Assembly: GCF_040362915.1 (NCBI RefSeq)
Contig: NZ_AP029612.1
Coordinates: 682,001-746,000, forward strand
DNA length: 64,000 nt
From: Sediminibacterium sp. KACHI17
GTDB lineage: Bacteria > Bacteroidota > Bacteroidia > Chitinophagales > Chitinophagaceae
Reading direction: 5' to 3'
Shown here in pieces: positions 54,715 to 64,000 of the stretch (position 1 is the first letter of the stretch; each line of letters opens with the position of its first letter). The notes beneath the pieces were generated by a model. That model made no database searches. It was not told the origin of the DNA and worked only from the letters and a program-made list of their open reading frames with translations. The translations under genes were made by a program, and so were the position numbers.

Positions 54715-55584
54715 ATGATCCCATATAAGAACATATTAATCCCAATTGATTCATTGCATCAGGCCCAAGTTGCTGCTGAAAAAGCACTTGAACTGTCTGA
54801 TCCGGGCGAGACCTGTATACATTTAGTCAGCGTGATTCGTTTCCGATCATTTTGGCAACGGATATTTTATACAGAAAACTTTATTCGAAAACAGCGATAC
54901 TTCGCAAAAAGAAACACTCTGGCCGAGAGAAAAATTGAAGCGATCAAAACAAAGATTGCAACTGTTTCTCCGCTATCCATCGTTAAAACAAGTGTGATCA
55001 TTGAAACAGCCGTCAGTGATCAACTGATCAAATACACGGCTCAACACAATATTGACCTGGTCATTAATACACATAAATCATCTCGTTCAGGATTTCATTG
55101 GTTTAAAAAGGATTGGAGTGAAGAACTGGCAAGAAAAGCCAGTGTTGCTGTGCTTACAGTTACAAAGGGATGTTTGAACCACCCTATCAAATCTATTCTA
55201 CTGCCTGTTAAATCGTTTGTTCCTGAAAGAAAAATACAGGTGGCTTTGGCATATGCCAAAAGATACAATGCTCATATTCATTTGGTCACACTGCTTGATA
55301 ATAATGACAGCGATGCGAAAATTCGTGTCGATGCATTTTATCTCACTTATAAAATCTTATCAGAATATGGTCACCCCCCACAATACAAGATACTGCAGGG
55401 AGCAGACAGTGATGCTGCTCTACTGCGGTATGCTGATCAGATTAAAGCAGATATGATCTTGGTAAATCCTGATAAAAAACAACGAATCCCGGGCATTATG
55501 CGACAAAGGATAACAGATATGCTAAATCCTATTTCCGCTTTACATATTCTGACATTGAAACCCTATTTGAAAAGAACGATTTAA
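54715..55584 (+). CDS. tandem universal stress protein
   Basis: A 289-residue protein with two UspA-type domains (about 1-145 and 150-289): YKNILIPIDSLHQAQVAAEKAL and the second copy PIKSILLPVKSFVPERKIQVAL, with IDLVINTHKSSR and ADMILVNPDKKQR as the nucleotide-loop regions. The G-2x-G-9x-G(S/T) ATP motif is not clearly intact in either half. The next gene (TPR) follows after 10 bp. Confidence 0.9.
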   Translation: MIPYKNILIPIDSLHQAQVAAEKALELSDPGETCIHLVSVIRFRSFWQRIFYTENFIRKQRYFAKRNTLAERKIEAIKTKIATVSPLSIVKTSVIIETAVSDQLIKYTAQHNIDLVINTHKSSRSGFHWFKKDWSEELARKASVAVLTVTKGCLNHPIKSILLPVKSFVPERKIQVALAYAKRYNAHIHLVTLLDNNDSDAKIRVDAFYLTYKILSEYGHPPQYKILQGADSDAALLRYADQIKADMILVNPDKKQRIPGIMRQRITDMLNPISALHILTLKPYLKRTI

Positions 55585-55594
55585 AATCTAGTTT

Positions 55595-57250
55595 ATGCAG
55601 AAGAAATTATGGTATACCGTATGCGTATTCATGACAATGATGTTTGCAGTTAGCGCACAAACTGTCGATGAAGGCAAAAAGTTGTTCGAGTATGAAAGAT
55701 ACCGCAGTGCAATTGAAGTACTAAAGAAGACAGTTACAGCAAATCCACAGGATATAAATGGATGGTATTGGTTGACGCGTGCACAGCTAGCAGCTGGTAA
55801 TACAGACAGTGCAGCATTATCCATACAACAAATGCCAGCAGATCTCAAATTGCAGCCATTTGGAAAAGTAATCCAGGGTGCCGTATTGCTACAAAAAGAA
55901 GACTCAATCACTTCATTACAATTATTTACGGAAGCGATTGGAACCAAAAGAAAGAAAGATCCTGCAATTCAACTTGCGGTAGCAAATGCAATGATCGATG
56001 CTCCTAAAGGAAATCTCAATAAAGCGATTGAATTATTACGTGAAGCAGCAGAAAGAGATAAAAAGAATTCTTTGATCTACTTAAGCATTGGGGATGCTTA
56101 TCGAAAATTGTATAATGGATCAGAAGCAGTAAAAGCGTATCAGGAAGCCATTGATGCCGATTCTAAAAATGCAGAAGCATACTATAAAATCGGCAAGATC
56201 TATCAAACACAAAATAATGTAGAGGTCTTCACTGAATATTACAATAAAGCTATTCAAGCCGATCCTGATTTTGCACCGGTATACTATCCATTGTATTACT
56301 ATTACTATTTCAGGGATGTAAACAAAGCATTAGAATACTTACAGACTTACATAAGCAAAACAGACTATAGCATTGAAAATGAATATATGCTTACAGACCT
56401 GTACTATGTATCAAAAAAGTACAATGAAGCGATACAAGCAGGACAACAGGTCTTAGCAAAAGAAGGTAATCAGGTAAAGCCTCGCATTTATAAGTTGCTT
56501 GCTTACAGTTATGATGGATTAGAAGACGCTACCAATGCAGAAAAATGGATGAAAGATTATTTCGAAAAAGAAAATGACAGCAACTATGTCGCCAAAGACT
56601 TTGATCTTATGGGCAAGATCGTAACAAACAAGGGAGATACGGGTGAAGGTGTTATCTGGTATGAAAAAGCATATCAACTTGAAAAAGATACCACTTTAAA
56701 GATGGACTATGTTAAGAAGATCATGGCTGTATATAAAAGTCAAAAGAACTATGTAAAACAGGCAGAATGGAATGGAGAACTTTATAAAATGAATGCACCA
56801 TTTACCAATGTAGACATCTTCAATTGGGGTGTGGCATATTATAATGCTAAAAATTACCAAATGGCAGATAGTGTATTTGGTATTTATGCTACGAAATATC
56901 CAGACCAAACTTTTGGTTATTACTGGCGTGCGAGAAGTAATGCGGCTGTTGATACCGCTATGGAAATGGGTATTGCTATCCCACATTATGAAGACATGAT
57001 CGATGTTGCACTCAAAGACACCGGTAATGCCAATAATAAAAAATGGCTGATTGAAGCATACGGATATATTGCAGCTTACAAAGTGAATGCAGAGAAAAAA
57101 TATGATACAGCGCTGGAGCTCTATGATAAGATACTGGAATTAGATCCTGCAAATAATGATGCAGAAAAATATAAAGAGATCCTGGAAAAGATCATGGCTG
57201 AACAAGCGAAACAAAGTAGTAAAGATCCACAGCGGGATTCTGAAAGATAG
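55595..57250 (+). CDS. secreted TPR-repeat protein
   Basis: A 551-residue protein with a signal peptide (KLWYTVCVFMTMMFAVSAQ) and about ten TPR units, for example DINGWYWLTRAQLAAGNTDS, SLIYLSIGDAYRKLYNGSEA, AEAYYKIGKIYQ and EKWMKDYFEKENDS. The C-terminus is Lys/Gln-rich. A periplasmic scaffold; partner unknown. It lies 10 bp behind the universal stress gene and so shares site C. Confidence 0.88.
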   Translation: MQKKLWYTVCVFMTMMFAVSAQTVDEGKKLFEYERYRSAIEVLKKTVTANPQDINGWYWLTRAQLAAGNTDSAALSIQQMPADLKLQPFGKVIQGAVLLQKEDSITSLQLFTEAIGTKRKKDPAIQLAVANAMIDAPKGNLNKAIELLREAAERDKKNSLIYLSIGDAYRKLYNGSEAVKAYQEAIDADSKNAEAYYKIGKIYQTQNNVEVFTEYYNKAIQADPDFAPVYYPLYYYYYFRDVNKALEYLQTYISKTDYSIENEYMLTDLYYVSKKYNEAIQAGQQVLAKEGNQVKPRIYKLLAYSYDGLEDATNAEKWMKDYFEKENDSNYVAKDFDLMGKIVTNKGDTGEGVIWYEKAYQLEKDTTLKMDYVKKIMAVYKSQKNYVKQAEWNGELYKMNAPFTNVDIFNWGVAYYNAKNYQMADSVFGIYATKYPDQTFGYYWRARSNAAVDTAMEMGIAIPHYEDMIDVALKDTGNANNKKWLIEAYGYIAAYKVNAEKKYDTALELYDKILELDPANNDAEKYKEILEKIMAEQAKQSSKDPQRDSER

Positions 57251-57281
57251 GTTTTAGTAGGTTTCGAGGTTTATTGAGAAT

Positions 57282-57308
57282 AGGTCGGATGAATGTCCGG
57301 CCTTTTTT
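57282..57308 (+). terminator. terminator of the Usp-TPR operon
   Basis: AGGTCGGA, loop of 6, TCCGGCCT (one wobble), then TTTTT. Confidence 0.82.
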
Positions 57309-57337
57309 CTATAAGGACTCTACCCTACCTTTATTAC

Positions 57338-57811
57338 ATGAAAATTCAATTATGGTCAGTAGGCAAACCTCATGATGCTTATGTGAAAGCAGGTATTGAA
57401 GATTTTACAAAACGGCTTAACAATTATTTTCCGGCTCAATGGCAGATCATACCCGCGCCCAAACAGTCTGCTTCAATGTCTGATCAACTACAGAAAAAGG
57501 CAGAAGCAGCAGCCATATTACAGCTAGTAGAAAAAGATGATTTTCTGATACTGTTGGATGAGCGGGGCAAACAATTCAGTTCCACAGAATTAGCAGAGAT
57601 CTTACAAAAAAGAGCCAATGAAAGTACAAAGCGACTCATATTCATTATCGGTGGTGCATTTGGTGTAGATGAATCAATCACACAAAGAGCCAATATGATA
57701 TGGAGCCTCTCAAAATTGGTATTTCCACACATGTTAGTGAGACTGATCCTATCCGAACAACTCTATCGGGCCTGTACGATTTTAAGGAATGAAAAATACC
57801 ATCATATGTGA
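57338..57811 (+). CDS. rlmH: 23S rRNA (pseudouridine-1915-N3)-methyltransferase RlmH
   Basis: A 157-residue SPOUT methyltransferase: MKIQLWSVGKPHDAYVKAG, LLDERGKQFSS, the trefoil-knot SAM loop FIIGGAFGVDES, SLSKLVFPHMLVRLILSEQLYRA split around FPH, and C-terminal NEKYHHM. The open frame begins at 57293, but ATG 57338 is the family start. Confidence 0.95.
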   Translation: MKIQLWSVGKPHDAYVKAGIEDFTKRLNNYFPAQWQIIPAPKQSASMSDQLQKKAEAAAILQLVEKDDFLILLDERGKQFSSTELAEILQKRANESTKRLIFIIGGAFGVDESITQRANMIWSLSKLVFPHMLVRLILSEQLYRACTILRNEKYHHM

Positions 57812-57830
57812 AAACACTTAAATTGCAGGT

Positions 57831-58469
57831 ATGTTTTCCATCACCATCGTTATCCTAATATTAACCTGTATCATTTCATTCACAGCATTCTCTAATCAGA
57901 AAGTGATCAATGATCTGATTTTTTATCCTCCTGCTATTACACAAAGAAATCAGTGGTATCGTTTCATTACCAATGGGGTGATCCATGCAGACATTGCTCA
58001 TCTGGCTTTTAACATGTTCTCCTTTTATATGTTTGGAGAGTTTGTTGAGAAATACTTCATGGCGTTATTTGATGAAAGAGGGAAGATTTTATTCATTACC
58101 ATGTACATCACTGCATTACCCGTTTGTTTGATACCAACCTATTTACAGAACAAGGATAATTATCACTATAGAAGTTTAGGAGCATCAGGTGCAGTATCCG
58201 CTGTTGTATTTGCCGGAATATTCTTAGACCCAACCATTAAGATCGGGCTGCTTATCATTCCTCCTATAATTCCTGGTTTTATATTTGGCCCCTTGTATTT
58301 GATACTTTCTGCTTATATGGCGAAGCGCGGGGGTGATAACATCAATCACTCAGCGCATTTCTGGGGAGCCGTTTGGGGAATTGTATTCGTCATCATTACC
58401 TGCTTATTACTGACAAGATTTAATCCTATCACCAACTTCCTGTTTCAGGTAAAAAATTATTTCTCGTAG
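57831..58469 (+). CDS. rhomboid family intramembrane serine protease
   Basis: A 212-residue polytopic membrane protein. [19 protein letters not shown] (HxxxN region), catalytic Ser in [13 protein letters not shown] and catalytic His in [13 protein letters not shown] give the Ser-His dyad. Six membrane segments. Its 3' end overlaps tilS by 13 bp (converging genes). Substrates unknown. Confidence 0.93.
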   Translation: MFSITIVILILTCIISFTAFSNQKVINDLIFYPPAITQRNQWYRFITNGVIHADIAHLAFNMFSFYMFGEFVEKYFMALFDERGKILFITMYITALPVCLIPTYLQNKDNYHYRSLGASGAVSAVVFAGIFLDPTIKIGLLIIPPIIPGFIFGPLYLILSAYMAKRGGDNINHSAHFWGAVWGIVFVIITCLLLTRFNPITNFLFQVKNYFS

Positions 58470-59809
58470 CGAAAAAGTATCCCCTTTTTTGTCGAGGGTT
58501 TAATACGAAAACGATGATCGATCCGACAACCAAGTACCCAAACAATCCTTTTGTCAGATTCGAGTACCCATACTTTTTCTTTATCGGTCAGTGATAATTT
58601 TTGATCAATAAAAAAGCGACTGAGTTTCTTTTTTTTCATCATACCCAAGGGATAAAAATAATCTCCTGTCTTCCACTTGCGTAAGATCAAAGGATAGCGC
58701 AACTCATCCTGATCGATCAATGCTTCATCCGAATTTGAACGGATCTGAAGATCCATATGTTGCTGAATGGTTAACTTGAAAGATTCGGCTTGTACTTTAT
58801 CTGTATTTTCATCAATCAATAGAATAGAGCCCTTCGTTGTATTAACAGGAGAAACAATCATATGATTCCTGTTCTTGATCAATCGATGAGTCTCTGAATA
58901 CAATACACTTCCATTCTCTGCATCCAATAATTTGATCGCTTCAAATGTTTGCGCTGGAGTAAACCCATAAGGCTTCAATAATTCATATGAAATGGTAGCC
59001 AATGGATTCGCTTTTTTCCATGCGAGAACAGGAATACTAACTTCCTCACCCTTAAATCGCAGTAATTTTTTCAGTTGCGTTTGCAAACCTGCTTCGTACA
59101 ATTGATAAGCTTCCTTCAATCGCAATATTGTATGTTGCAGATTTTCATCTGCAGCAGGATACTTTGTACGAATCATTGGCAAGACCTGATTCCTGAAAAA
59201 ATTTCTTGTATAATCATCCTGTAGGTTAGAAGAGTCTTCTACATACTTCAACCCTTCAGCAGATGCATGTTCTTGTAATTGTTGCTTAGTAAAAGGCAGT
59301 AAAGGTCTGATCAACGCTTGCTCAGGTCTATAATGATTGATACCGGTAAGCCCGGATAATCCTGTTCCACGAAACAAGTTCATCAATACAGTTTCGTTAT
59401 TATCATCTGCATGATGAGCTGTAACAACCAATACTTTCTTCGAATGATCTTTGATCAATTGCTGACGTAAAGACTCAAACCATTCATACCTTAGTACTCT
59501 GGCGGCTTCTTGTGTAGACAGCTTATGTTGTTCGGCGAATTGTTTGGTTTCAAAATGTGTTACGTGGACAGGCAATTGCCATTTCGTTGCCATTTCACGA
59601 ACAAAAGCCTCATCCCGATCACTTTCTTGTTCCCTTAATTGAAAATTAACATGAGCGATCATCAGATCAAATCCGGAAGATTTCAATAAATGCGTCAGCA
59701 CAACACTATCCAGACCGCCACTCACCGCAACTACTAGTTGCACATGTGTAGTAGAAAGCCAAGGAAAACGAGTTCCCAATGATTGTTGAAAGCGCTGAAG
59801 CAAATTCAT
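58457..59809 (-). CDS. tilS: tRNA(Ile)-lysidine synthetase
   Basis: A 450-residue enzyme that puts lysine on C34 of tRNA-Ile(CAU). PP-loop [55 protein letters not shown] and the C-terminal domain ([16 protein letters not shown]) are typical. 13 bp downstream of glnS and in the same direction. Confidence 0.96.
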   Translation of the reverse strand: MNLLQRFQQSLGTRFPWLSTTHVQLVVAVSGGLDSVVLTHLLKSSGFDLMIAHVNFQLREQESDRDEAFVREMATKWQLPVHVTHFETKQFAEQHKLSTQEAARVLRYEWFESLRQQLIKDHSKKVLVVTAHHADDNNETVLMNLFRGTGLSGLTGINHYRPEQALIRPLLPFTKQQLQEHASAEGLKYVEDSSNLQDDYTRNFFRNQVLPMIRTKYPAADENLQHTILRLKEAYQLYEAGLQTQLKKLLRFKGEEVSIPVLAWKKANPLATISYELLKPYGFTPAQTFEAIKLLDAENGSVLYSETHRLIKNRNHMIVSPVNTTKGSILLIDENTDKVQAESFKLTIQQHMDLQIRSNSDEALIDQDELRYPLILRKWKTGDYFYPLGMMKKKKLSRFFIDQKLSLTDKEKVWVLESDKRIVWVLGCRIDHRFRIKPSTKKGILFRYEK

Positions 59810-59822
59810 GATGATATATCCT

Positions 59823-61484
59823 CTACCCTTTTTTTACTTCTTTTGCCCATGTATCTTTTAAAGTCACGGTTCTGTTAAAGACGAGTTTCTCTGTTGTACT
59901 GTCTTTATCCAAACAGAAATAGCCCTTCCTTAAGAATTGGTAGCGATTGTCACTTGAATCAGCTGCCAATGCCGGTTCTGCATAAGCATTACTGATCACT
60001 TCCAGTGAATCCGTATTGATATGATCTTTAAAGTCACCTTCTGCATTTCCCACATCTTCTACCTTGAACAAACGATCATATAATCGAACTTCTGCTTTTA
60101 CTGCGTGACGAGCGCTCACCCAATGTAATGTGCCTTTCACATTGATACCGGATGTATCAGAACCACTTTTACTTTCCGGAATATAACTACAATGTAATGC
60201 TGTTATATTACCATCCGCATCTTTGATCACTTCATCACAACGAATGATATATGCACTCTTTAGTCGAACCATTTGTCCGGGTGCAAGTCTGAAATACTTC
60301 TTGGGAGCAACTTCCATGAAATCATCTTTTTCGATATACAGCTCCCTGCTGAATGGAATTTCACGGTTACCTGCATTCGGATCTTCCGGATTGTTCTCAC
60401 TCAGTAAAACCTCTCCATCACCTTCGTAATTGGTAATGATCACTTTTAAGGGATCGAATACCACCATTCGTCTTACCGCAATTTTATTGAGGTGCTCACG
60501 AACGCAGAACTCCAGTAACCCGACATCGATCAAATTATCTCTCTTGGCAATACCAATACGATCACAAAATTCGCGAATGGCTTCAGCCGTGTACCCTCTC
60601 CTACGCATACCGCTGATGGTAGACATTCTTGGATCGTCCCAACCATTTACGTGTTTTTCATTTACCAACTGCAATAACTTCCGTTTACTCATGACCGTAT
60701 AAGTCATATTCAAACGTGCAAACTCATATTGTTTGGAAGGGAATATCTCCAGTTGTTCAATGAACCAATCATACAAAGCACGATGGGGAATGAATTCAAG
60801 TGTACAAACGGAATGCGTGATATTTTCGATCGCATCACTTTGTCCATGAGCAAAGTCATACATGGGATAAATACACCACTGGTCACCGGTACGATGGTGA
60901 TGCGCATGTTTGATACGATAGATGATCGGATCACGCATATGCATATTGGGATGTGCCATGTCGATTTTAGCACGTAATACTTTTTCACCGTCTTTGAACT
61001 GACCAGCTCTCATCGCTTTGAACAGTTCAAGATTTTCGGTAACAGAACGATCTCTGAAAGGGCTATTGGTTCCGGCCTGAGTTGGTGTACCTTTTTGTTG
61101 TGCGATTTCTTCGCTTGTACTATCATCTACATAAGCCAATCCTTTTTCAATCAGCTTTACAGCAAAACCATATAGTTGCTCAAAATAATCAGACGCATAT
61201 CTTTCTTCCGCCCATTCAAATCCCAGCCAGCGTACATCGTCTTTAATGCTATCAACATACTCTGTATCTTCTGTAACAGGATTGGTATCATCAAAACGAA
61301 GATTGGTAATACCACCATATTTTTTTGCCAGTCCAAAATTCAGGCAAATACTTTTGGCATGACCTATATGCAGATAACCGTTCGGTTCGGGAGGGAAACG
61401 GGTAACAATTGATTTATATTTTCCGCTATTCAGATCTGCTTCAACGATCTCTTCAATAAAATTCAAACTTTTTTCTTCAGACAT
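59823..61484 (-). CDS. glnS: glutaminyl-tRNA synthetase
   Basis: A 553-residue class I synthetase: [20 protein letters not shown] (HIGH motif), RFDDTNP, and the KMSKS-equivalent [10 protein letters not shown]. Two beta-barrel anticodon-binding domains follow. Such a full GlnRS implies direct charging of tRNA-Gln rather than the amidotransferase path. Confidence 0.97.
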   Translation of the reverse strand: MSEEKSLNFIEEIVEADLNSGKYKSIVTRFPPEPNGYLHIGHAKSICLNFGLAKKYGGITNLRFDDTNPVTEDTEYVDSIKDDVRWLGFEWAEERYASDYFEQLYGFAVKLIEKGLAYVDDSTSEEIAQQKGTPTQAGTNSPFRDRSVTENLELFKAMRAGQFKDGEKVLRAKIDMAHPNMHMRDPIIYRIKHAHHHRTGDQWCIYPMYDFAHGQSDAIENITHSVCTLEFIPHRALYDWFIEQLEIFPSKQYEFARLNMTYTVMSKRKLLQLVNEKHVNGWDDPRMSTISGMRRRGYTAEAIREFCDRIGIAKRDNLIDVGLLEFCVREHLNKIAVRRMVVFDPLKVIITNYEGDGEVLLSENNPEDPNAGNREIPFSRELYIEKDDFMEVAPKKYFRLAPGQMVRLKSAYIIRCDEVIKDADGNITALHCSYIPESKSGSDTSGINVKGTLHWVSARHAVKAEVRLYDRLFKVEDVGNAEGDFKDHINTDSLEVISNAYAEPALAADSSDNRYQFLRKGYFCLDKDSTTEKLVFNRTVTLKDTWAKEVKKG

Positions 61485-61502
61485 AAAACTCGGTTAGGCC
61501 TG

Positions 61503-61510
61503 CAAAGTTA
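61503..61510 (-). promoter_or_regulatory. glnS -7 element (TAACTTTG)
   Basis: An exact TAnnTTTG match on the minus strand, 19 nt before the glnS ATG and within the short gap after hutH. Confidence 0.55.
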
Positions 61511-61521
61511 AGCTTTGTAGG

Positions 61522-63030
61522 TCAACGGACGTCTTCCGGGATACGGTAGTTACGCAGGAAATTCACCGCTGCTTTCATATCATCGTGTAATACCCGATCC
61601 TGTTCATTAAAGCTTACTTTTTCGCGGAAAGCAGCCACTAAGTGCTCTATATCTCGGCCGCTTTTCGATGGACGTCTGAAATCCAGTGCCTGAGCGGCAC
61701 TCATGAGTTCAATAGCCAGTACTTTTTCAACATTTTCGATGACCCGATAACATTTTGTAGCTGCATTAGCCCCCATACTCACATGATCTTCCTGATTATT
61801 AGAAGAAGAAATACTGTCTACGGATGCAGGAGTGCAGAGTTGTTTATTCTCGCTGACAATACCCGCAGCGGTATACTGGGGAATCATAAAGCCCGAATGC
61901 AGTCCGGGATTTTTCACCAAAAACAGGGGCAATCCTCTTTGTCCACTGATCAACTGGTACGTTCTTCTCTCTGCAATATTGGCGATCTCGCTCATTGAGA
62001 TCGATAAATAATCCAGGGCCATCGCTAATGGCTGACCATGGAAATTACCTCCACTTAGTATCAGATCATCATCCGGAAAAATATTGGGATTATCCGTTAC
62101 AGAATTGATTTCTCGAATAAATACAGACAATACATGCTCAAAAGCATCTTTAGATGCGCCATGCACTTGTGGAATACACCTAAAGGAATAGGGATCCTGC
62201 ACCTGATCTTTGGATCTCGCAGCAATGGCACTATCTGAAAGGTACTTTCTTAAAGTAGTAGCAGTATTTATTTGTCCGGCATGTGCTCGAATGGCATGTA
62301 TTTGTTCCCGAAGCGGTTCGGTTGTACAATCAAAGGCATCAAAAGATAGCGCACTGATCATATCTGCCATGGCCAGGAGGTGTTCTGCCTTTTTGAGGCA
62401 GTATAATCCATAAGCACTCATAAATTGGGTACCATTGATCAATGCCAGCCCTTCCTTACTCTGCAGTTGAAGCGGCGTCCATCCCAATTTCTGCAAGGCC
62501 TCGGCAGAAGGCATTTTCTGACCTTGATAATACACTTCTCCCAACCCGATTAAAGGCAGGCTCAGGTGACTTAGTGGTGCCAGATCACCGGAAGCCCCCA
62601 GTGAGCCTTGGGTATAGATAACGGGAAGTACATCGTGATTGTACATCTCCATTAACCTTTTAACGGTATCAATTTGAACTCCACTATGGCCATAACTGAG
62701 GGATTTGATCTTCAACATCAGCATCAGTTTCACAATATCGGCAGGCACTTCCTCTCCTAATCCGCAGGCATGGGAAACAAGTAAATTGTACTGAAGTTGC
62801 CCGATCTGATCAGCGTCGATCTTCACATTTTGAAGAAATCCAAAACCTGTATTGATTCCATAGAAAAGGCGGTCTTTTTCAGCCATTTTACGGTCTAGGT
62901 ATTCTCGGCAAGCAAGGATGCGTTCATGTGCATCAAATGTGATGGAAACATGCTGGTTGAAGTCCAATAAATTCTTAATCTGACTAAAATGCAGCCATTT
63001 TCTGTCTAAGGGCAAGTAATTATAGCTCAT
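61522..63030 (-). CDS. hutH: histidine ammonia-lyase
   Basis: A 502-residue MIO enzyme that converts histidine to urocanate. The MIO triad lies in GSLGASGDLAPLSHL; YGINTGFGFLQN, LINGTQFMSAYG and FHGQPLAMALDYL are family motifs. Other hut genes are not in the window. The frame is open to a TTG at 63051, but ATG 63030 (MSYNYLPL) is preferred because a -7-like element lies at 63049-63056. Confidence 0.94.
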   Translation of the reverse strand: MSYNYLPLDRKWLHFSQIKNLLDFNQHVSITFDAHERILACREYLDRKMAEKDRLFYGINTGFGFLQNVKIDADQIGQLQYNLLVSHACGLGEEVPADIVKLMLMLKIKSLSYGHSGVQIDTVKRLMEMYNHDVLPVIYTQGSLGASGDLAPLSHLSLPLIGLGEVYYQGQKMPSAEALQKLGWTPLQLQSKEGLALINGTQFMSAYGLYCLKKAEHLLAMADMISALSFDAFDCTTEPLREQIHAIRAHAGQINTATTLRKYLSDSAIAARSKDQVQDPYSFRCIPQVHGASKDAFEHVLSVFIREINSVTDNPNIFPDDDLILSGGNFHGQPLAMALDYLSISMSEIANIAERRTYQLISGQRGLPLFLVKNPGLHSGFMIPQYTAAGIVSENKQLCTPASVDSISSSNNQEDHVSMGANAATKCYRVIENVEKVLAIELMSAAQALDFRRPSKSGRDIEHLVAAFREKVSFNEQDRVLHDDMKAAVNFLRNYRIPEDVR

Positions 63031-63048
63031 GGAAGCAATCCTTTGTCG

Positions 63049-63056
63049 CAAAGTAA
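63049..63056 (-). promoter_or_regulatory. hutH -7-like element (TTACTTTG)
   Basis: One mismatch to TAnnTTTG, 18 nt before the hutH ATG; it makes the upstream TTG at 63051 unlikely as the start. Confidence 0.5.
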
Positions 63057-63138
63057 GGAGTTTTGGGAGAAGGAAAAGAGAAAGCCATTTGATTTGATGA
63101 ACTGATGTTTTTTTCTTTATTTTGCGGCTCTGAAAAAT

Positions 63139-63194
63139 TGGACTACGAGCTCAACTGGATAGAGCACCCCGATTCTATCGGGAAGGTCATTGAG
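63139..63194 (+). pseudogene. tRNA-Arg(TCT)-like relic 1
   Basis: GAGCTCAACTGGATAGAGCA is a D arm, followed by an anticodon arm CCCCG-ATTCTAT-CGGGA with TCT in anticodon position, then GGTCATTGAG. The T arm and 3' acceptor strand are missing. Not a functional cloverleaf. Confidence 0.7.
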
Positions 63195-63212
63195 TAAGAA
63201 TTTGTCCTTTAT

Positions 63213-63286
63213 GGACCGGTAGCTCAGCTGGATAGAGCAACTGCCTTCTAAGCAGTAGGTCATTGGTTCGAATCCAATCCGGTTCA
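63213..63286 (+). tRNA. tRNA-Arg (anticodon TCT)
   Basis: A 74-nt cloverleaf: acceptor GGACCGG/CCGGTTC (one G-U), D arm GCTC...GAGC, anticodon stem ACTGC/GCAGT with loop CTTCTAA (TCT), T stem ATTGG/CCAAT with loop TTCGAAT, discriminator A. CCA not encoded. Confidence 0.96.
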
Positions 63287-63288
63287 CT

Positions 63289-63316
63289 AGCCTCACAGAA
63301 ATGTGGGGCTTTTTTA
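63289..63316 (+). terminator. terminator of tRNA-Arg(TCT)
   Basis: AGCCTCACA, loop GAAA, TGTGGGGCT (one wobble), then six T, starting 3 nt after the tRNA. Confidence 0.9.
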
Positions 63317-63323
63317 TTTTATG

Positions 63324-63400
63324 CGCTGCTGGGTAGAACATCCCGATTCTATCGAGTGGGTCATTGATTCGCCCTGAATCGGGAAAATCCGATTTACTAT
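63324..63400 (+). pseudogene. tRNA-Arg(TCT)-like relic 2
   Basis: GCTGCTGGGTAGAACA recalls a D arm, followed by CCCGATTCTATCG (the same core as relic 1) and GGGTCATTGATTCG, like the variable/T-arm start of the intact tRNA. Pairing is lost. A piece resembling the downstream terminator (GGCTTTTTATTTT, near 63417) follows. Confidence 0.6.
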
Positions 63401-63529
63401 CCCCAAGGAATAATCAGGCTTTTTATTTTGGCCAGGCCTTTCAGTAAGGATTTGATGAAAATGTGTAATGATTTTAACGTAGTATTGATGCAATCACCAA
63501 ATAAGCTTTTGTATTTTTCATAAGCTATT

Positions 63530-63841
63530 ATGTCAAAAAAAATCAAAACGATACAACTAATTTGGACATTTTATAGAAGCTATGTTTTATTCTCTGCACT
63601 GGCTACACTGTTTTTGGTCAGGGCATTTTGGCTATATGGATTCGCATCTTTTTTTGGTATTTTCTGGGGTAAACTATTCAGTCTTGCGGTAGCCTATTTA
63701 TTTGTACATAAGATAAAAAAGAAAGAATACTACTATTACTACAATCATGGGATAGGGAAAATACAATTATGGGCGACTAGCCTTTTATTCGATTTTGTTT
63801 TATTCATTTTTCTACTCTGCATAGCCCATCAATTATCATGA
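63530..63841 (+). CDS. small membrane protein upstream of an ABC ATPase (uncharacterised)
   Basis: A 103-residue protein with about three membrane segments (SYVLFSALATLFLVRAFWLY, FFGIFWGKLFSLAVAYLFV and the C-terminal LLFDFVLFIFLLCIAH) and a Tyr-rich patch (KKKEYYYYYNHG). I do not recognise a family. The stop overlaps the start of the ABC gene (ATGA), so it is likely a partner of that transporter. Confidence 0.75.
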   Translation: MSKKIKTIQLIWTFYRSYVLFSALATLFLVRAFWLYGFASFFGIFWGKLFSLAVAYLFVHKIKKKEYYYYYNHGIGKIQLWATSLLFDFVLFIFLLCIAHQLS

Positions 63842-64000
63842 CTCATATTCTAGAAGCAGATGGTATTCAATTAGAATTTGATGGGAGAAAAATCTTATCA
63901 GGCATTTATGTCAAATGTGAAACAGGAAAGATCACAGGATTATTGGGTAGAAATGGGCAGGGGAAATCTTGCCTGATGAATATTATATATGGCAGTTTAT
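63838..64000 (+). CDS. ABC transporter ATP-binding protein, 3' end cut by window edge
   Basis: Only the first 54 residues are visible: an N-terminal beta strand pair (ILEADGIQLEFDGRKILSG) and the Walker A motif GLLGRNGQGKSCL. The export or import substrate cannot be told. It is coupled to the small membrane protein by a four-base overlap. Confidence 0.88.
   Translation, partial: MTHILEADGIQLEFDGRKILSGIYVKCETGKITGLLGRNGQGKSCLMNIIYGSL

Noticed and set aside
63117..63341. 74-codon minus-strand ORF
   Set aside because: It is the shadow of tRNA-Arg(TCT) and its relics; such tRNA-complement peptides are a common false gene.

Overview
The window reads as a chromosomal segment of a Bacteroidota bacterium, most likely family Chitinophagaceae (genus not decidable by eye; Sediminibacterium-like is a guess). 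Reasons: repeated Bacteroidota-type promoters (TTTG, about 19-24 nt, then TAnnTTTG); a giant secreted protein with a type IX secretion C-terminal domain; a roughly 300-residue NusB; MalQ with tandem CBM20 modules; and a NagB with a PIG-L-type tail. About 50 protein genes and two intact tRNA genes are dense on both strands. I see no rRNA, phage, insertion sequence or CRISPR array. Region 1-24 kb is mostly housekeeping: a malQ cut by the left edge, GMC oxidoreductase, acyl-CoA carboxylase carboxyltransferase, PhzF-like isomerase, rnhA, a Dph6-like ATP pyrophosphatase, manA, yraN, an extradiol-type dioxygenase, a xerD-type recombinase, a DUF2911 protein, an alpha-oxoamine synthase (sphingolipid or sulfonolipid type), a PafA-like phosphatase and a GAF histidine kinase. 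These are followed by the nusB-DUF1573-yajC-coaE-cupin-monooxygenase run, a lipoprotein haemoglobin pair and groES-groEL. Region 24-37 kb holds two YhhN paralogues, an RmlD-like reductase, the glycolytic pair pfkA-pyk, a CocE-type hydrolase, the NagB/PIG-L fusion, a PAP2_C protein convergent with a small Omp85 barrel, a PhyH-type dioxygenase, an SDR and tRNA-Arg(ACG). Region 37-50 kb is the main accessory locus. A 2855-residue surface protein (glycine-rich, LamG, Ig-like and HYR modules, an apparently circularly permuted C-type lectin domain, and a sorting domain) is divergent from a propeller sensor kinase and LytTR regulator, and the intergenic region carries a perfect 33-bp palindrome. Region 50-57 kb is the strongest candidate for an undescribed system. 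An OmpR-type regulator/kinase pair is followed by a predicted one-protein glucosylglycerate synthase (GpgS-like glycosyltransferase fused to a HAD phosphatase), a tandem universal stress protein and a secreted TPR protein. Three upstream sites each hold four direct repeats at exact 11-bp spacing. In two of them the last repeat sits exactly 14 bp before a -7 element; the third precedes a possible short RNA. A related two-repeat site lies between the regulator and a divergent Dabb gene. I infer a stress regulon making and managing a compatible solute. Region 57-64 kb has rlmH, rhomboid, tilS, glnS, hutH, tRNA-Arg(TCT) between two tRNA relics, and the start of an ABC transporter cut by the right edge.
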